Positions 16,070-24,900 of a stretch of 59,071 nucleotides of DNA are shown one piece after another. The DNA is taken from NCBI GenBank assembly GCA_033764865.1, contig JANRIM010000074.1, positions 1 through 59,071 of the forward strand, given 5' to 3'. The position numbers were made by a program, and so were the translations under genes. Every line of letters begins with the position of its first letter. Within the stretch, counting starts at the first letter, position 1. The notes beneath the pieces are model-generated. The model was given only the letters and a program-made list of their open reading frames with translations, did not search any database and was not told the origin of the DNA. This DNA is from VFBF01 sp033764865. GTDB lineage: Bacteria > Pseudomonadota > Alphaproteobacteria > Caulobacterales > Aquidulcibacteraceae.

Positions 16070-16144
16070 GGAGCGCGGGCCTCCGGCCCGCATCGTCGTG
16101 CGAAATCCAAATCAAAAGAAGTGCGGGCCGAAGGCCCGCGCTCC
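16070..16144. repeat. 75-bp palindromic element with 23-bp inverted arms
   Basis: The arms 16070-16092 and 16122-16144 are inverted copies with one mismatch in 23 positions. Each arm contains a smaller palindrome of the type GCGGGCC-n-GGCCCGC. The 29-bp centre is unusually AT-rich for this genome (AAATCCAAATCAAAAGAA). This is the shape of a mobile REP-type doublet between convergent or tandem genes. The rest of the 15954-16164 gap shows nothing else I can name. Confidence 0.6.
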
Positions 16145-16164
16145 GTGGCGCCGGATGGGCGCCC

Positions 16165-16575
16165 TCAGCGCGCCGTCGCGCACCCGCCGGCGAGCGTGGT
16201 CTGGCGGGCGTCTTCCCAGGCCAGGCACAGACGCAGGAAGCGTTCGTACACCTGCGCGCGTTCGCGGCTGGCGTCCTCGTGGGCGGCGCCCAGGGCGCGC
16301 AGGCCCGCGTCCATCGGCGCGCCGGTGGCGAACAGCGTCTTCATGCGGGCGTCGATCTGGCGGTCGAGGCACGCGAGGTTGGCGTCGGCGGCGGTGAAGT
16401 AGCCGTCGCGCACGGCGCGGTGGCCTTCGATGTCGGGGCGGGTCAGCGCGCCCGCGTCGGCGGGTGCGGGGAAGGCGGGCGGGGCCGGGCGCACGCACGC
16501 CTCCTGGGCGGCGGCCACGGCCCCCACGGACGGCGTGGCGGCGAAGAGGGCGGCGGCCAGAAGAAGACGGTGCAT
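16165..16575 (-). CDS. small secreted protein with four cysteines
   Basis: 136 residues with a clear signal peptide (MHRLLLAAALFAATPSVGAVAAAQ) and so periplasmic. The mature part is helical and holds four cysteines, at its start (E-A-C-V), middle (N-L-A-C-L), late (L-R-L-C-L-A-W) and end (G-G-C-A), which suggests two disulfides. The spacing is not that of a heme or Sel1 motif. I do not recognise a family. Confidence 0.65.
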   Translation of the reverse strand: MHRLLLAAALFAATPSVGAVAAAQEACVRPAPPAFPAPADAGALTRPDIEGHRAVRDGYFTAADANLACLDRQIDARMKTLFATGAPMDAGLRALGAAHEDASRERAQVYERFLRLCLAWEDARQTTLAGGCATAR

Positions 16576-16727
16576 GGCGGGGTTCCCGGTTTACGCCTTG
16601 GTAGCATTCAAGGCCCGCGCCATGGAGACCCTTTCGCCCCACCCGCGCCGGCGCCGCCCGCCGCACACCCGGCATTAAGGCTGAGGAGGCTAGAAGCGGG
16701 GCTCAGTTTCGCGGGCAGAAGCCTTCC

Positions 16728-17594
16728 ATGTTCCTCGTCATCGGCCTCCTTGTGGTCTTCGGGATGGTGTTCGGCGGCTTTGCGCTCGCCGGCGGCCACT
16801 TCGACGTGATCATCAAGGCCGCGCCGCTCGAGTTCATGATGATCGGCGGTTCGGCGCTGGGCGCGCTGATCATCGGGCAGGACCTCACCACCATCAAGGC
16901 GCTGGGCCCCGCCTTCGGCAAGGCCGCCAGCGGCGCCAAATGGAAGAAGCAGGACTACGCCGATCTCCTCGCCCTCCTGTTCCAGCTCACCAAGCTGATG
17001 AAGACCAAGGGCGTGGTGGCCCTCGAACAGCACATCGAGAAGCCCGACGAGAGCCCGATCTTCCAGAAGTATCCCCGCATCGCGAAGGATCACTTCGCCA
17101 CGGACTTCATCTGCGACACGCTGCGCATGATGACCATGAACCTCGATGATCCCCACCAGGTGGAGGACTCGATGGAAAAGCAGCTGGAGAAGCACCACCA
17201 CGAGGCGCTCCGCCCCGCCAACGCCATGCAGAACATGGCCGACGCGCTGCCCGCGCTCGGGATCGTGGCCGCCGTGCTCGGCATCGTGAAGACGATGGGC
17301 GCCATCAACGAGCCGCCGGAAGTGCTGGGCCTGATGATCGGCAAGGCGCTGGTGGGGACGTTCCTCGGCGTGTTCCTGGCCTACGGCATCGTGGGCCCCA
17401 TCGCCGCGCGCATGGCTGGCGCCATCGAGGAAGAGGGCCAGTTCTACCGCATCATCAAGGACGTGCTGGTGGCTCACCTGCACGGCAACGCCGCGCAGGT
17501 CTCGGTGGAGATCGGCCGCGGCTCGGTGCCCAGCACCCACCAGCCCAGCTTCGCCCAGCTGGAAGAGGCGCTGACCCAGGCGGAGGCGGCCTGA
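16728..17594 (+). CDS. motA: flagellar motor stator protein MotA
   Basis: 288 residues with four membrane helices: about 1-21, 33-50, 170-190 and 200-220. The segment A-L-P-A-L-G-I-V-A-A-V-L-G-I-V-K-T-M marks helix 3 and its conserved prolines. The large cytoplasmic loop carries the charged residues that contact FliG. MotA with MotB forms the proton channel that drives flagellar rotation. No motB lies beside it, as is also known for Caulobacter, where the two genes are apart. The ATG follows the basic small secreted-protein gene, which is divergent. Confidence 0.95.
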   Translation: MFLVIGLLVVFGMVFGGFALAGGHFDVIIKAAPLEFMMIGGSALGALIIGQDLTTIKALGPAFGKAASGAKWKKQDYADLLALLFQLTKLMKTKGVVALEQHIEKPDESPIFQKYPRIAKDHFATDFICDTLRMMTMNLDDPHQVEDSMEKQLEKHHHEALRPANAMQNMADALPALGIVAAVLGIVKTMGAINEPPEVLGLMIGKALVGTFLGVFLAYGIVGPIAARMAGAIEEEGQFYRIIKDVLVAHLHGNAAQVSVEIGRGSVPSTHQPSFAQLEEALTQAEAA

Positions 17595-17855
17595 GGCCTC
17601 ACACCCTGTCTCACAAATGCCGCGGTCGCGGGCCATGATTACGAAATCGACGTGGTTTTCTGCGCAAGGGGCTTGCGCGGCGGGGGGCAGGCCCGGCAAA
17701 AAAGCATGGCTCTGAGTCAAAAAGGCTGATCCGCACGGACGCGCCCTGGTTAATCTGGCAACTGCGTGTCGCAGGTGCTTGCATCCCCATGGGAGAGTTT
17801 ATATGCGTCGTGAGCGGCGACGAAAGAATCGCGCCGGGACGAGGGGTATTGACCT

Positions 17856-18092
17856 ATGACGAAGAAGAAGATGGTTCTGGCGACTGCGGTCGCCGCGGTT
17901 CTCGCGTTTGGTGTGGCGGCCTGCGGCCCGCAAGCCGAAACGGCCCCGGAAGAAGCGGCTCCGGCCGCCGTGACCGAACCGGCGCCCCCGCCGGCGGTTG
18001 ACCCGGCTGCGGTTCCCCCGACGGATCCGGCTGCTGTCCCGGCCGACCCGGCCGCGACCCCGGCGGCTCCGCCGGCTGAAGCGCCGAAGTAA
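17856..18092 (+). CDS. small Pro/Ala-rich lipoprotein
   Basis: 78 residues. Residues 1-23 form a lipoprotein signal peptide (MTKKKMVLATAVAAVLAFGVAAC, lipobox V-A-A-C). The mature part is almost wholly Ala, Pro, Val, Asp and Glu with repeats of the type D-P-A-A-V-P, so it is extended and disordered, and acidic. GAGGGG lies upstream and a strong terminator follows, making this a single-gene unit with both ends defined. It probably acts as an envelope spacer; no enzymatic function is expected. Confidence 0.8.
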   Translation: MTKKKMVLATAVAAVLAFGVAACGPQAETAPEEAAPAAVTEPAPPPAVDPAAVPPTDPAAVPADPAATPAAPPAEAPK

Positions 18093-18124
18093 TCTTTTCC
18101 GGCCTCACGGCTGGATAGAAGCGC

Positions 18125-18155
18125 GGGCCGTCCGAAAGGGCGGCCCGTTTGCTTT
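18125..18155 (+). terminator. intrinsic terminator of the small lipoprotein gene
   Basis: GGGCCGTCC (18125-18133), loop GAAA, GGGCGGCCC (18138-18146), a nine-pair stem with one G-U pair and a stable GNRA loop, followed by a T-rich tail GTTTGCTTTG. It lies 33 bp after the stop codon. It ends about 24 bp before the mnmC start, so mnmC must have a promoter inside or beyond this hairpin, or depend on read-through. Confidence 0.8.
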
Positions 18156-18178
18156 GTCCGGCCGCCGCCGCGCGCGCG

Positions 18179-19966
18179 ATGACCCGTCGCCTCCCGCCAT
18201 ACCCCGCTCTCGACTGGACCGATGACGGCGCCCCCCGGTCCCGCGACGCCGACGACGTCTATTTCTCCCGGGCGGGCGGCCTCGAAGAATCGCGCGCCGT
18301 GTTCCTCGCCGGCTGCGGCCTGCCGGAGGCGTGGGCCGGCCGGCGCCGCTTCGCCATCGGGGAGCTGGGCTTCGGCGCCGGGCTCAACGCGCTGGCGGCC
18401 TGGGAGTGCTGGCGGCGCACGCGGCCGCCGGGCGGGGTGCTGCACTTCGTCTCCATCGAAGGCGTCCCGCTGGACCGCGCCGACGCCGCCCGCGCGCTCG
18501 CGCCGTTCGACGCCGTGGCGTCGCTGGCGCAGCGGCTGCTTGAGCGATGGCCCGTGCGCGCCTGGGGGCCGCAGCGGCTCTGGTTCGAGGATGACGGCTT
18601 CGCGCTCACCGTGATCCACGCCGACGTCGCCGACGGCCTCGCGGGCTTGAGCGGCGCATTCGACGCCTGGTTCCTCGACGGCTTCTCGCCCGCGCGCAAT
18701 CCCGCCATGTGGAGCGCCGCGGCGATGGCGCGGCTGGCGGCCCTGTCGGCGCCCGATGCGCGCGCGGCCACCTACAGCGTGGCGGGCGATGTGCGGCGCG
18801 CGCTGACGGCGGCGGGGTTCACGGTGGCCAAGCGGCCCGGCTTCGCGGGCAAGCGCGAACGGCTGGAGGCCCGCCGCACGGCCCCGGCGGCCCCGGCGGA
18901 CGCGCCGACGTCGGTCGCCATCGTGGGGGCGGGCGTCGCCGGGGCGTGCGCCGCCCACGCGTTCCGCCGGCGCGGCGTGCCGGTGACGGTGTATGACGCC
19001 GCCGGGGCCCCCGGCGCGGGCGCCAGCGGCAATACGGCGGCGCTGGTGTCGCCCCGCCTCGACCGCGGCGATACCGGCGCGGCGCGGCTGCACCGGGCGG
19101 CGTATCTGGCGGCGCTCGATCTTTACGGCGCGCTTGGCGTCCTGGACCCCGTGGGCGTGTGGCGGCGCGGGCGCGACGATGCGGAGCGCGCCGCGCTGCA
19201 GGACCTGGCGGCGGATCCGCCCTTGCCCCTCTCGCACCTGCGCGCCGCCGCGGAGGGGGTGCTGTTTCCCAACGCCGGCGTCGTGCGTCCGCGCGCGCTG
19301 CTGGCGCGCCTGCTGGACGGGGTTCCGGTGAGGACGGGCGCGGCCGTGGAGGCCGTCGCGCCCGGGCAGGCGGCGTGCGGCGGCGCCGACGTCGTCGTGC
19401 TGGCGGCCGGCGCGGCGCTGACCATGTGGGAGGCCACGCGGTGGATCCCGCTTGCGCTGTCGCGCGGCCAGCTGGAGTGGGCGCCGCGCCACACCCTCGA
19501 CGCCGCCCGCGAGCGCGGCGCGTACGCGGCCCCGCACGACGGCGGCCTCGTGTTCGGCGCCACCTACGATCCCGTCGGCCCCGGCGAGGCCGTCGCGCCG
19601 GACGACGCCTCCCGCGCCCGCAACCTCGCCGCCGTCGCCGCGCTCGCGCCGGAGATGACGGCGGACGCCGTCATGGAGGGCCTCGTCTCGCGTGCTTCGG
19701 TGCGGGCCGCCACGGCCGACCGCGCCCCCCTGGCGGGGCCGGCCCCGGATGCGGCGCGCTTCGCGGCGGACCCCGACGCCCGTCACCCGGGACTGTGGCT
19801 GCTGGGCGGTCTCGGCTCACGCGGCTTCACGCTGGCGCCGATCCTCGCGGAGTGTCTCGCGGCGCGGGTCTGCGGGGAGCCGCCGGTGCTGGATGGCCTG
19901 GCGTGGTCGGCGGTGGATCCTGCGCGTTTCCTGCATCGCGCGCGCCGGCGCGGCGCATTGCCGTAA
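18179..19966 (+). CDS. mnmC: bifunctional tRNA wobble-uridine enzyme MnmC
   Basis: 595 residues in two halves. The N-terminal half (about 1-230) is a SAM-dependent methyltransferase (E-L-G-F-G-A-G-L-N, W-F-L-D-G-F-S-P-A-R-N-P-x-M-W). The C-terminal half from about 245 is a FAD-dependent oxidase (V-A-I-V-G-A-G-V-A-G-A-C-A-A, then S-G-N-T-A-A-L-V-S-P-R). Together they convert carboxymethylaminomethyl-2-thiouridine to methylaminomethyl-2-thiouridine at the tRNA wobble position. ATG 18179 gives the family N-terminus; no good Shine-Dalgarno sequence precedes it. The gene ends six bases from the convergent carrier gene. Confidence 0.92.
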   Translation: MTRRLPPYPALDWTDDGAPRSRDADDVYFSRAGGLEESRAVFLAGCGLPEAWAGRRRFAIGELGFGAGLNALAAWECWRRTRPPGGVLHFVSIEGVPLDRADAARALAPFDAVASLAQRLLERWPVRAWGPQRLWFEDDGFALTVIHADVADGLAGLSGAFDAWFLDGFSPARNPAMWSAAAMARLAALSAPDARAATYSVAGDVRRALTAAGFTVAKRPGFAGKRERLEARRTAPAAPADAPTSVAIVGAGVAGACAAHAFRRRGVPVTVYDAAGAPGAGASGNTAALVSPRLDRGDTGAARLHRAAYLAALDLYGALGVLDPVGVWRRGRDDAERAALQDLAADPPLPLSHLRAAAEGVLFPNAGVVRPRALLARLLDGVPVRTGAAVEAVAPGQAACGGADVVVLAAGAALTMWEATRWIPLALSRGQLEWAPRHTLDAARERGAYAAPHDGGLVFGATYDPVGPGEAVAPDDASRARNLAAVAALAPEMTADAVMEGLVSRASVRAATADRAPLAGPAPDAARFAADPDARHPGLWLLGGLGSRGFTLAPILAECLAARVCGEPPVLDGLAWSAVDPARFLHRARRRGALP

Positions 19967-19972
19967 GCGGGG

Positions 19973-21331
19973 CTATGGGCGGGCGGCCTCGCGCGCGGCG
20001 ATAGTCTCGCGCAGTTCGCGCTGGCGCGTCTCGTCCAGCGGATAATTGATCATCGACGCGGCGGCGAGCAGGTTCAGGACCAGCGGCAGGCCGGCGTACA
20101 GCGCCACGAGCGCCGTCATGGCCGTCTCCGAGTTGGCTGAGCCGAGGCGCGCGTCGAACCCGAACATGTCGAGCACGGCGTACGTCAGCGGACCCATGGC
20201 GAGGCCCACCTTGCTGGTGGTGAGCAGCAGCCCGAAGAACAGCCCGGATCGCTGGCCGCCGGTGCGCGCGGTGTCCTCATCCACCACGTCCGCCATCATC
20301 GCGCGCATCAGCATCGTGCCCGCGCTCTGCGAGATGCCCGCAAACACCAGCACCGCCGCAGCGATCGCGAAATCGCCCTTGGGCACGAGCGGCACAAGCG
20401 CCAGCACAACCCCTGCGTGGATGCAGCCGACCTGAAGGGCGCGATGCTTGCCGAAGCGACGCCCCGCCCAGGTCCACAGCGGCACGCCGATGAGGCCGGA
20501 GAGAAAGTAGATGAGCAGCAGCACTTCGGCTTGCGTCTCGAAGCCGAGGTAATCGCGCGCGAGAAAAACGAACAACCCGCCGGTGACGCCGTAGCCCACG
20601 CCGATCAGGAAGTCCGGCACCAGCACGCGGCGCAGCGCCCTGTTCGTGCGCAGCACGTCGAACGCCTCGCGCAGGCCAAGGTGCGGTTGCGGGGCGCTCG
20701 GCCGCTCCTTCACGGTCAGCACGCACCACGCCACCGCAAGCGGCAGCACGATGAGCGCGGCGTAGCCCATGACGTGGATCGCATCCACGCTGTCGCCGAA
20801 GCCGCCCTGCACCACGATCGCCGGCAGCAGCAGCATGCCGACGTAGCCGATCATGCCGGCGATCTGCACGGCGCCCAGCGTGCGCGTGCGGCCATGGTAG
20901 TCGGGGTGCAGTTCGCCCGCCCAGCTCAGGTGCGCGATCACCATGGAGGCGTAGCTCCAGTACATGGCCAGCACGGCGACGCTCACGAGCCACGCCGGCG
21001 CCCCCGGCTGCACGCCGATGAACGCAAACCAGATGCACGCCATCAGCACCGGCGTCGATGCCGCCAGCCAGAAGCGGCGGCGCCCGAACGCCGGCGTCGA
21101 GCGGTCCTGGAATCCCCCGATCAGCGGATCGACCACGATGTCGGCGATGCGCGCCGCCAGGAAGATCAGGGAGACCGCCGTGAGGCTCAAACCCAGATGC
21201 TCGTTGTAGTGCGGGGCGAGGAAGATCAGCGCGGGCAGGGACAGCGCCAGCAGCGGCGCCGACGGCGCGGCGAACGCCGCCATCCGCCAACCCCCGATAC
21301 GCTCGGTCTTTTCCGTGGCCGGCTCCGCCAT
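19973..21331 (-). CDS. GPH-family (glycoside/cation symporter type) MFS transporter
   Basis: 452 residues with about 12 membrane helices. The segment D-I-V-V-D-P-L-I-G-G-F-Q-D-R-S-T-P-A-F-G-R-R-R-F-W is the glycoside-pentoside-hexuronide:cation symporter signature (melibiose-carrier type) after helix 2. It probably takes up a sugar or glycoside with a cation; the substrate is unknown. The start is ATG 21331 with GGGAG upstream, discarding a long upstream frame that would run over the neighbouring gene. It is divergent from the reductase gene at 21488 across an AT-rich operator-like palindrome. Confidence 0.88.
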   Translation of the reverse strand: MAEPATEKTERIGGWRMAAFAAPSAPLLALSLPALIFLAPHYNEHLGLSLTAVSLIFLAARIADIVVDPLIGGFQDRSTPAFGRRRFWLAASTPVLMACIWFAFIGVQPGAPAWLVSVAVLAMYWSYASMVIAHLSWAGELHPDYHGRTRTLGAVQIAGMIGYVGMLLLPAIVVQGGFGDSVDAIHVMGYAALIVLPLAVAWCVLTVKERPSAPQPHLGLREAFDVLRTNRALRRVLVPDFLIGVGYGVTGGLFVFLARDYLGFETQAEVLLLIYFLSGLIGVPLWTWAGRRFGKHRALQVGCIHAGVVLALVPLVPKGDFAIAAAVLVFAGISQSAGTMLMRAMMADVVDEDTARTGGQRSGLFFGLLLTTSKVGLAMGPLTYAVLDMFGFDARLGSANSETAMTALVALYAGLPLVLNLLAAASMINYPLDETRQRELRETIAAREAARP

Positions 21332-21417
21332 GTGATCTCCCGCACGCCTGCGCCTCGCGGCGCCACCGTGCCCGCACTTCGTCGCGCGGGCCACTGCGAT
21401 CCTCACGGGACTTGATC

Positions 21418-21438
21418 TAAAATGAAATAGCCATTTTA
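21418..21438. promoter_or_regulatory. perfect inverted repeat, candidate TetR-type operator
   Basis: TAAAATG (21418-21424), a 7-bp spacer and CATTTTA (21432-21438), in an AT-rich stretch within very GC-rich DNA. It lies between the divergent GPH transporter and the reductase gene, 50 bp before the reductase ATG. The TetR-family gene immediately downstream of the reductase is the obvious candidate for binding here. Confidence 0.5.
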
Positions 21439-21487
21439 CTTTAATCGCGATGTCGTGACCATCGCTGGCGGAAACGGGGAGAAGGGC

Positions 21488-22510
21488 ATGGCGGAGCGGG
21501 TTCTGGTGACCGGCGCATCGGGCTTCCTCGGCGGCCATTGCATCCTGCAGCTGCTGGCGCAGGGCTGGGACGTGCGCGGGACGGTGCGCAGCCCCGCGGG
21601 CTTCGCCGCCGTGCGGGCGCGCATCGCCGCCGCCGCGGGCGCCGATCCGGGGCCGAGGCTGGAGATGACGGCGGCCGACCTGGGCCGCGACGACGGGTGG
21701 GCGGCGGCGGCGGCGGGCTGCGCCTTCGTGCTGCATGTGGCCTCGCCGTTTCCGCCCACGCAGCCGAAATCCGATGACGAACTCGTCGCCCCAGCCCGCG
21801 ACGGCGCGCTGCGGGTGGTGCGCGCGGCGGCGGCGGCGGGCGTGCGGCGGGTGGTGATGACGTCCTCCACGGCGGCCGTGGCCAGCGGCGTCGATCCCAC
21901 GGCGGACGACGTCTACACCGAGGCGCACTTCAACGATCCCCGCCATCGCGACAACACGCCGTACTCCCGCTCCAAGATCATCGCTGAAGTGGCGGCGCGC
22001 GCGGCGGCGAAGGCCGCGGGCCTGCCGTTCGTCACCATCAACCCCAGCGCCATCCTCGGCCCCGTGTTCGACGCCGATCTCAGCACTTCCATCAATCTCG
22101 TGCGCCGCCCGCTGCAGGGGCGCATCCCGGGTGCGCCGCGCATCGGCTACGCCGTCGTGGACGTGCGCGATGTGGCGGATGCGCACCTGCGCGCGATGAC
22201 CGCCGACAACGTGGACGGCGAGCGCTTCATCGCCTCCGGGGGGTTCCTGTGGCTGGGCGAGATCGCGGAGATCCTGCGCCGCCGCTATCCCGACCGCGCC
22301 GCCAGCATCAAGACGCGCCCGGTGCCGGATCTGGCGATCCGCGCCATGGCGCTCATCGATCCCGTCCTGAAGGAGCCCGCGCGCAATCTCGGACGGCGCA
22401 AACGCTACGACACGCGCAAGGCGCGCACCGTGCTGGGCTGGAGCCCGCGCAGCGACGAGCAAACCGTGCTGGACACCGCGGAAAGCCTCATCCGCCTCGG
22501 TCTGGCGTGA
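21488..22510 (+). CDS. NAD(P)-dependent epimerase/reductase (dihydroflavonol-reductase-like, extended SDR)
   Basis: 340 residues. The N-terminal Rossmann motif is VLVTGASGFLGGHCILQLL. The catalytic motif Y-S-R-S-K (YxxxK) with an upstream T-S-S-T gives the Ser-Tyr-Lys set of extended short-chain dehydrogenases. The sequence is closest in layout to dihydroflavonol-4-reductase and aldehyde-reductase-type members that reduce a ketone or aldehyde with NADPH. ATG 21488 follows GGGGAGAAGG. The last 23 bp overlap the 3' end of the convergent TetR gene. The substrate is unknown. Confidence 0.88.
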   Translation: MAERVLVTGASGFLGGHCILQLLAQGWDVRGTVRSPAGFAAVRARIAAAAGADPGPRLEMTAADLGRDDGWAAAAAGCAFVLHVASPFPPTQPKSDDELVAPARDGALRVVRAAAAAGVRRVVMTSSTAAVASGVDPTADDVYTEAHFNDPRHRDNTPYSRSKIIAEVAARAAAKAAGLPFVTINPSAILGPVFDADLSTSINLVRRPLQGRIPGAPRIGYAVVDVRDVADAHLRAMTADNVDGERFIASGGFLWLGEIAEILRRRYPDRAASIKTRPVPDLAIRAMALIDPVLKEPARNLGRRKRYDTRKARTVLGWSPRSDEQTVLDTAESLIRLGLA

Positions 22511-23144
22511 CGTCGCTCACCGGACGCCGCGCGCCCCACGCGCGCCAGAACGCATCGGCGGCGGCGGCGGCGATCTCGTCGGGCGGGGCCTTGGGCCGCG
22601 CATCGGCGAACAGCAGGCCCCACAGCATCCAGTGCTCCACCATGCCCATGAGCTGGCCGCCGGCGAGGTTGGCCTGCGCCTCGTCGCTGCACACGATGTG
22701 CCCGCTTTCGTGCAGGGAGAGCGCCATGGCGGAGAAGGCGCTGGAGATGTTGACGCGGACGTTCTCGTAGAACTGCGCGCCGATCTCGGGCGTGGCGGAG
22801 ACGCCGGCCAGCATCGCGCGCAAAAGCCCCAGCCGCACCGGATCGTTCAGCCCGCGCGCGTAGATGCGCGCCACCGCCAGCGGCCGCTCCGCGGGCGCGA
22901 CGGTGGCCGCGGCGGTCTGGATCGGCGCGAAATGGTCAAGCTCCGCGCGCCAGACATCGCCGAACAGCGCGAGCTTGGATGGAAACAGCTTGTAGAGCGT
23001 GGCGGTGGACACCTCGGCGGCCAGCGCGATGGCCTCCATGCTGGCGCCTGTGTACCCGTCGGCGGCGAATCGTCGGCGCGCGGCGTCCAGGATGGCGCTG
23101 CGCTTCTGTAGCGATCGCTGGGCGAGAAAGTCCGACCGGCTCAT
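22488..23144 (-). CDS. TetR/AcrR-family transcriptional regulator
   Basis: 218 residues. The N-terminal helix-turn-helix is clear: A-I-L-D-A-A-R-R-R-F-A-A-D-G-Y, then A-L-A-A-E-V-S-T-A-T-L-Y-K-L-F-P-S-K. The remainder is the helical ligand-binding and dimer domain. I use the ATG at 23144 (MSRSDFLAQRS) in place of one 18 nt earlier. It overlaps the convergent reductase gene by 23 bp. It probably represses the reductase and/or the GPH carrier through the palindrome at 21418-21438, on the basis of position only. Confidence 0.9.
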   Translation of the reverse strand: MSRSDFLAQRSLQKRSAILDAARRRFAADGYTGASMEAIALAAEVSTATLYKLFPSKLALFGDVWRAELDHFAPIQTAAATVAPAERPLAVARIYARGLNDPVRLGLLRAMLAGVSATPEIGAQFYENVRVNISSAFSAMALSLHESGHIVCSDEAQANLAGGQLMGMVEHWMLWGLLFADARPKAPPDEIAAAAADAFWRAWGARRPVSDVTPDRGG

Positions 23145-23207
23145 GGCGCCATACTCGCGCACGCCGCCGGGGCGCGCAAACGCCTACGCCTGCCGCGCCG
23201 CCACCGC

Positions 23208-23999
23208 TCAGCCGCGCAGCGTCTTCGTCAGCAGCGGCAGCAGCCGTTCGTTGGTGGCGATGATGGAGCCCGTCTCCATGAAATCGGCGCCGTCGATCTC
23301 CCGCGCGAAGCCGCCCGCCTCCCGCACCAGCACCGCGCCGGCGGCCACGTCCCATGGCGCGAGGTTGCGTTCCCAGTAGGCGTCGAAGCGGCCTGCGGCG
23401 ACGTACGCCAGATCCAGCGCCGCCGAGCCGAGCCGGCGGACGTCGGCCACCGCGCCCACCACGCGGTCGAGCTCTGCCTGGAACTTCGCCTTGCCGTCGC
23501 CCGTGCGGTTGCGGGCGGCGATGCCGGTGACGACGAGGGCGTCGGGCAGGCTGGTGCGGCTGGCGACGCGCAGGCGGCGATCGTTCAGGAACGCCCCGCG
23601 GCCCTTCTCGGCGGTGAACATCTCGTTCTTGGCCACATCGTAGACGACGCCGGCCACCAGCTCTCCCTCGCGCTGCAGGCCCACGGAGATGGAGAAGTGG
23701 GCGAAGCCGTGCAGGAAGTTGGTGGTGCCGTCGAGCGGATCGACGATCCAGCGGTGCGTCTTGTCGGTGCCCTCCACGGCGCCGCGCTCCTCCATCAGGA
23801 AGCCGTAGCCCGGGCGGGCCTTGGACAGCTCCTCGAACAGGGTCTGCTCGGCCTTGTGGTCGGCGGCGGAGACGAAATCGCCGGGTCCCTTGCGCGACAC
23901 CTGGAGGTTCTCCACCTCGCCGAAATCGCGGTTGAGCTGGCGGCCGGCCTTGCGCACGGCGGCCACCATCACGGTGAGGAGAGGGGAATACTGGGGCAT
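23208..23999 (-). CDS. suhB: inositol-monophosphatase-family phosphatase
   Basis: 263 residues. The metal-binding signatures are Glu70/Glu71 in F-L-M-E-E-R-G, W-I-V-D-P-L-D-G-T-T-N-F-L-H-G (Asp87, Asp90) and the C-terminal W-D-V-A-A-G-A-V-L-V-R-E-A-G-G. These Mg2+-dependent, Li+-sensitive enzymes dephosphorylate inositol phosphates, and SuhB also assists rRNA transcription in some bacteria. It starts nine bases after plsC, so the two are likely co-transcribed. Confidence 0.92.
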   Translation of the reverse strand: MPQYSPLLTVMVAAVRKAGRQLNRDFGEVENLQVSRKGPGDFVSAADHKAEQTLFEELSKARPGYGFLMEERGAVEGTDKTHRWIVDPLDGTTNFLHGFAHFSISVGLQREGELVAGVVYDVAKNEMFTAEKGRGAFLNDRRLRVASRTSLPDALVVTGIAARNRTGDGKAKFQAELDRVVGAVADVRRLGSAALDLAYVAAGRFDAYWERNLAPWDVAAGAVLVREAGGFAREIDGADFMETGSIIATNERLLPLLTKTLRG

Positions 24000-24008
24000 G
24001 GGGCGTGG

Positions 24009-24773
24009 CTAGTGGCGCCCTTTGCCGGTGGGGGCAAGCGTGCGCGCGTCGCGCGCCGCATCCGCCGCCCGGCCCTCCGCGAGGAGGCGCGCGGTATGGG
24101 TTTCCACTGCCCGCTCCAGGCGGTCCATGAACTCGGCCTTCGGCAGGCCGGCGGGGATGGGATCGAGAAACTCGATCACGGCCACGCCCGACGTCTTTTC
24201 CCAGTCCTCGCACTGCCAGCGCAGCCCGAGGTTGGTGGCGACGGGCACGACCGGCCAGCCGGAGGTTTCCTGCATGTGCCACACGCCGGACCGGTAGCGG
24301 TGCTTCTCGCCCACGCGCGCCAGGTGCCCTTCGGGATAGATGAGGACGGGGCGACCCTCCGCGGCGGCGGTCTTGAAGCTGTCGGACAGGTCCTTGCGCG
24401 CTTCCGGGCCGCCGCAGTTGTCCACCACGATGGCCCCCAGCTTGTCGAGCACGGCGGCCATGAACGGGAACCGCTCCAGGTGGTCGCCGGTGACGAAGGC
24501 CAGATCGTCGAACTGGCTCATCATGACGAAGCCGTCCCCGTAGCTTGAGTGTTTGGCGGCGATGATGAAGGGCCCGGCGGGCAACCGTTCGCGGCCGCGC
24601 GCCTCTGGCGCGATGCCGGCGACGGTGCGCATCAGCCACACCATACGCCGGACGTACCGCCGCACGCCCCAGCGGACGGCCCCGCGCCCCGGCAGGAGCG
24701 CAAGCGCCGCGCACAGCAAGACGTAAAGCGTCGAGGCGATCCAGAACAGGATGTTGAACGCGAGCGATCGCAT
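24009..24773 (-). CDS. plsC: 1-acylglycerol-3-phosphate O-acyltransferase (PlsC family)
   Basis: 254 residues. An N-terminal hydrophobic helix (about 5-25) anchors it to the inner membrane. Acyltransferase motif I is H-S-S-Y-G-D (H-x4-D), and motif III is Y-P-E-G-H. It transfers an acyl chain to lysophosphatidate in phospholipid synthesis. I chose ATG 24773 (MRSLAFNILFW) because the upstream extension is Arg/Gly-rich and outside the family. It is first of a pair with suhB. Confidence 0.9.
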   Translation of the reverse strand: MRSLAFNILFWIASTLYVLLCAALALLPGRGAVRWGVRRYVRRMVWLMRTVAGIAPEARGRERLPAGPFIIAAKHSSYGDGFVMMSQFDDLAFVTGDHLERFPFMAAVLDKLGAIVVDNCGGPEARKDLSDSFKTAAAEGRPVLIYPEGHLARVGEKHRYRSGVWHMQETSGWPVVPVATNLGLRWQCEDWEKTSGVAVIEFLDPIPAGLPKAEFMDRLERAVETHTARLLAEGRAADAARDARTLAPTGKGRH

Positions 24774-24900
24774 CGGCTTTCCCAACCCCTCTCGACGCCG
24801 ACCATGGCGGCCAACAGGAAACGCATCCCCCGCGGGATGCAAGAGAGGCTGTGTTCACCCTGTCTCCGAACCGGAAGTTAACGGCGATCGCGTAAACCCG

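Noticed and set aside
14161..16110. 649-codon frame covering the MFS gene in another frame
   Set aside because: Arg/Ala-rich and without helices, while the overlapping frame gives a regular 12-helix transporter.
17761..17805. Promoter TTGCAT / TATATG ahead of the small lipoprotein gene
   Set aside because: The 15-bp spacer is short and the hexamers are imperfect; plausible but not supported enough.
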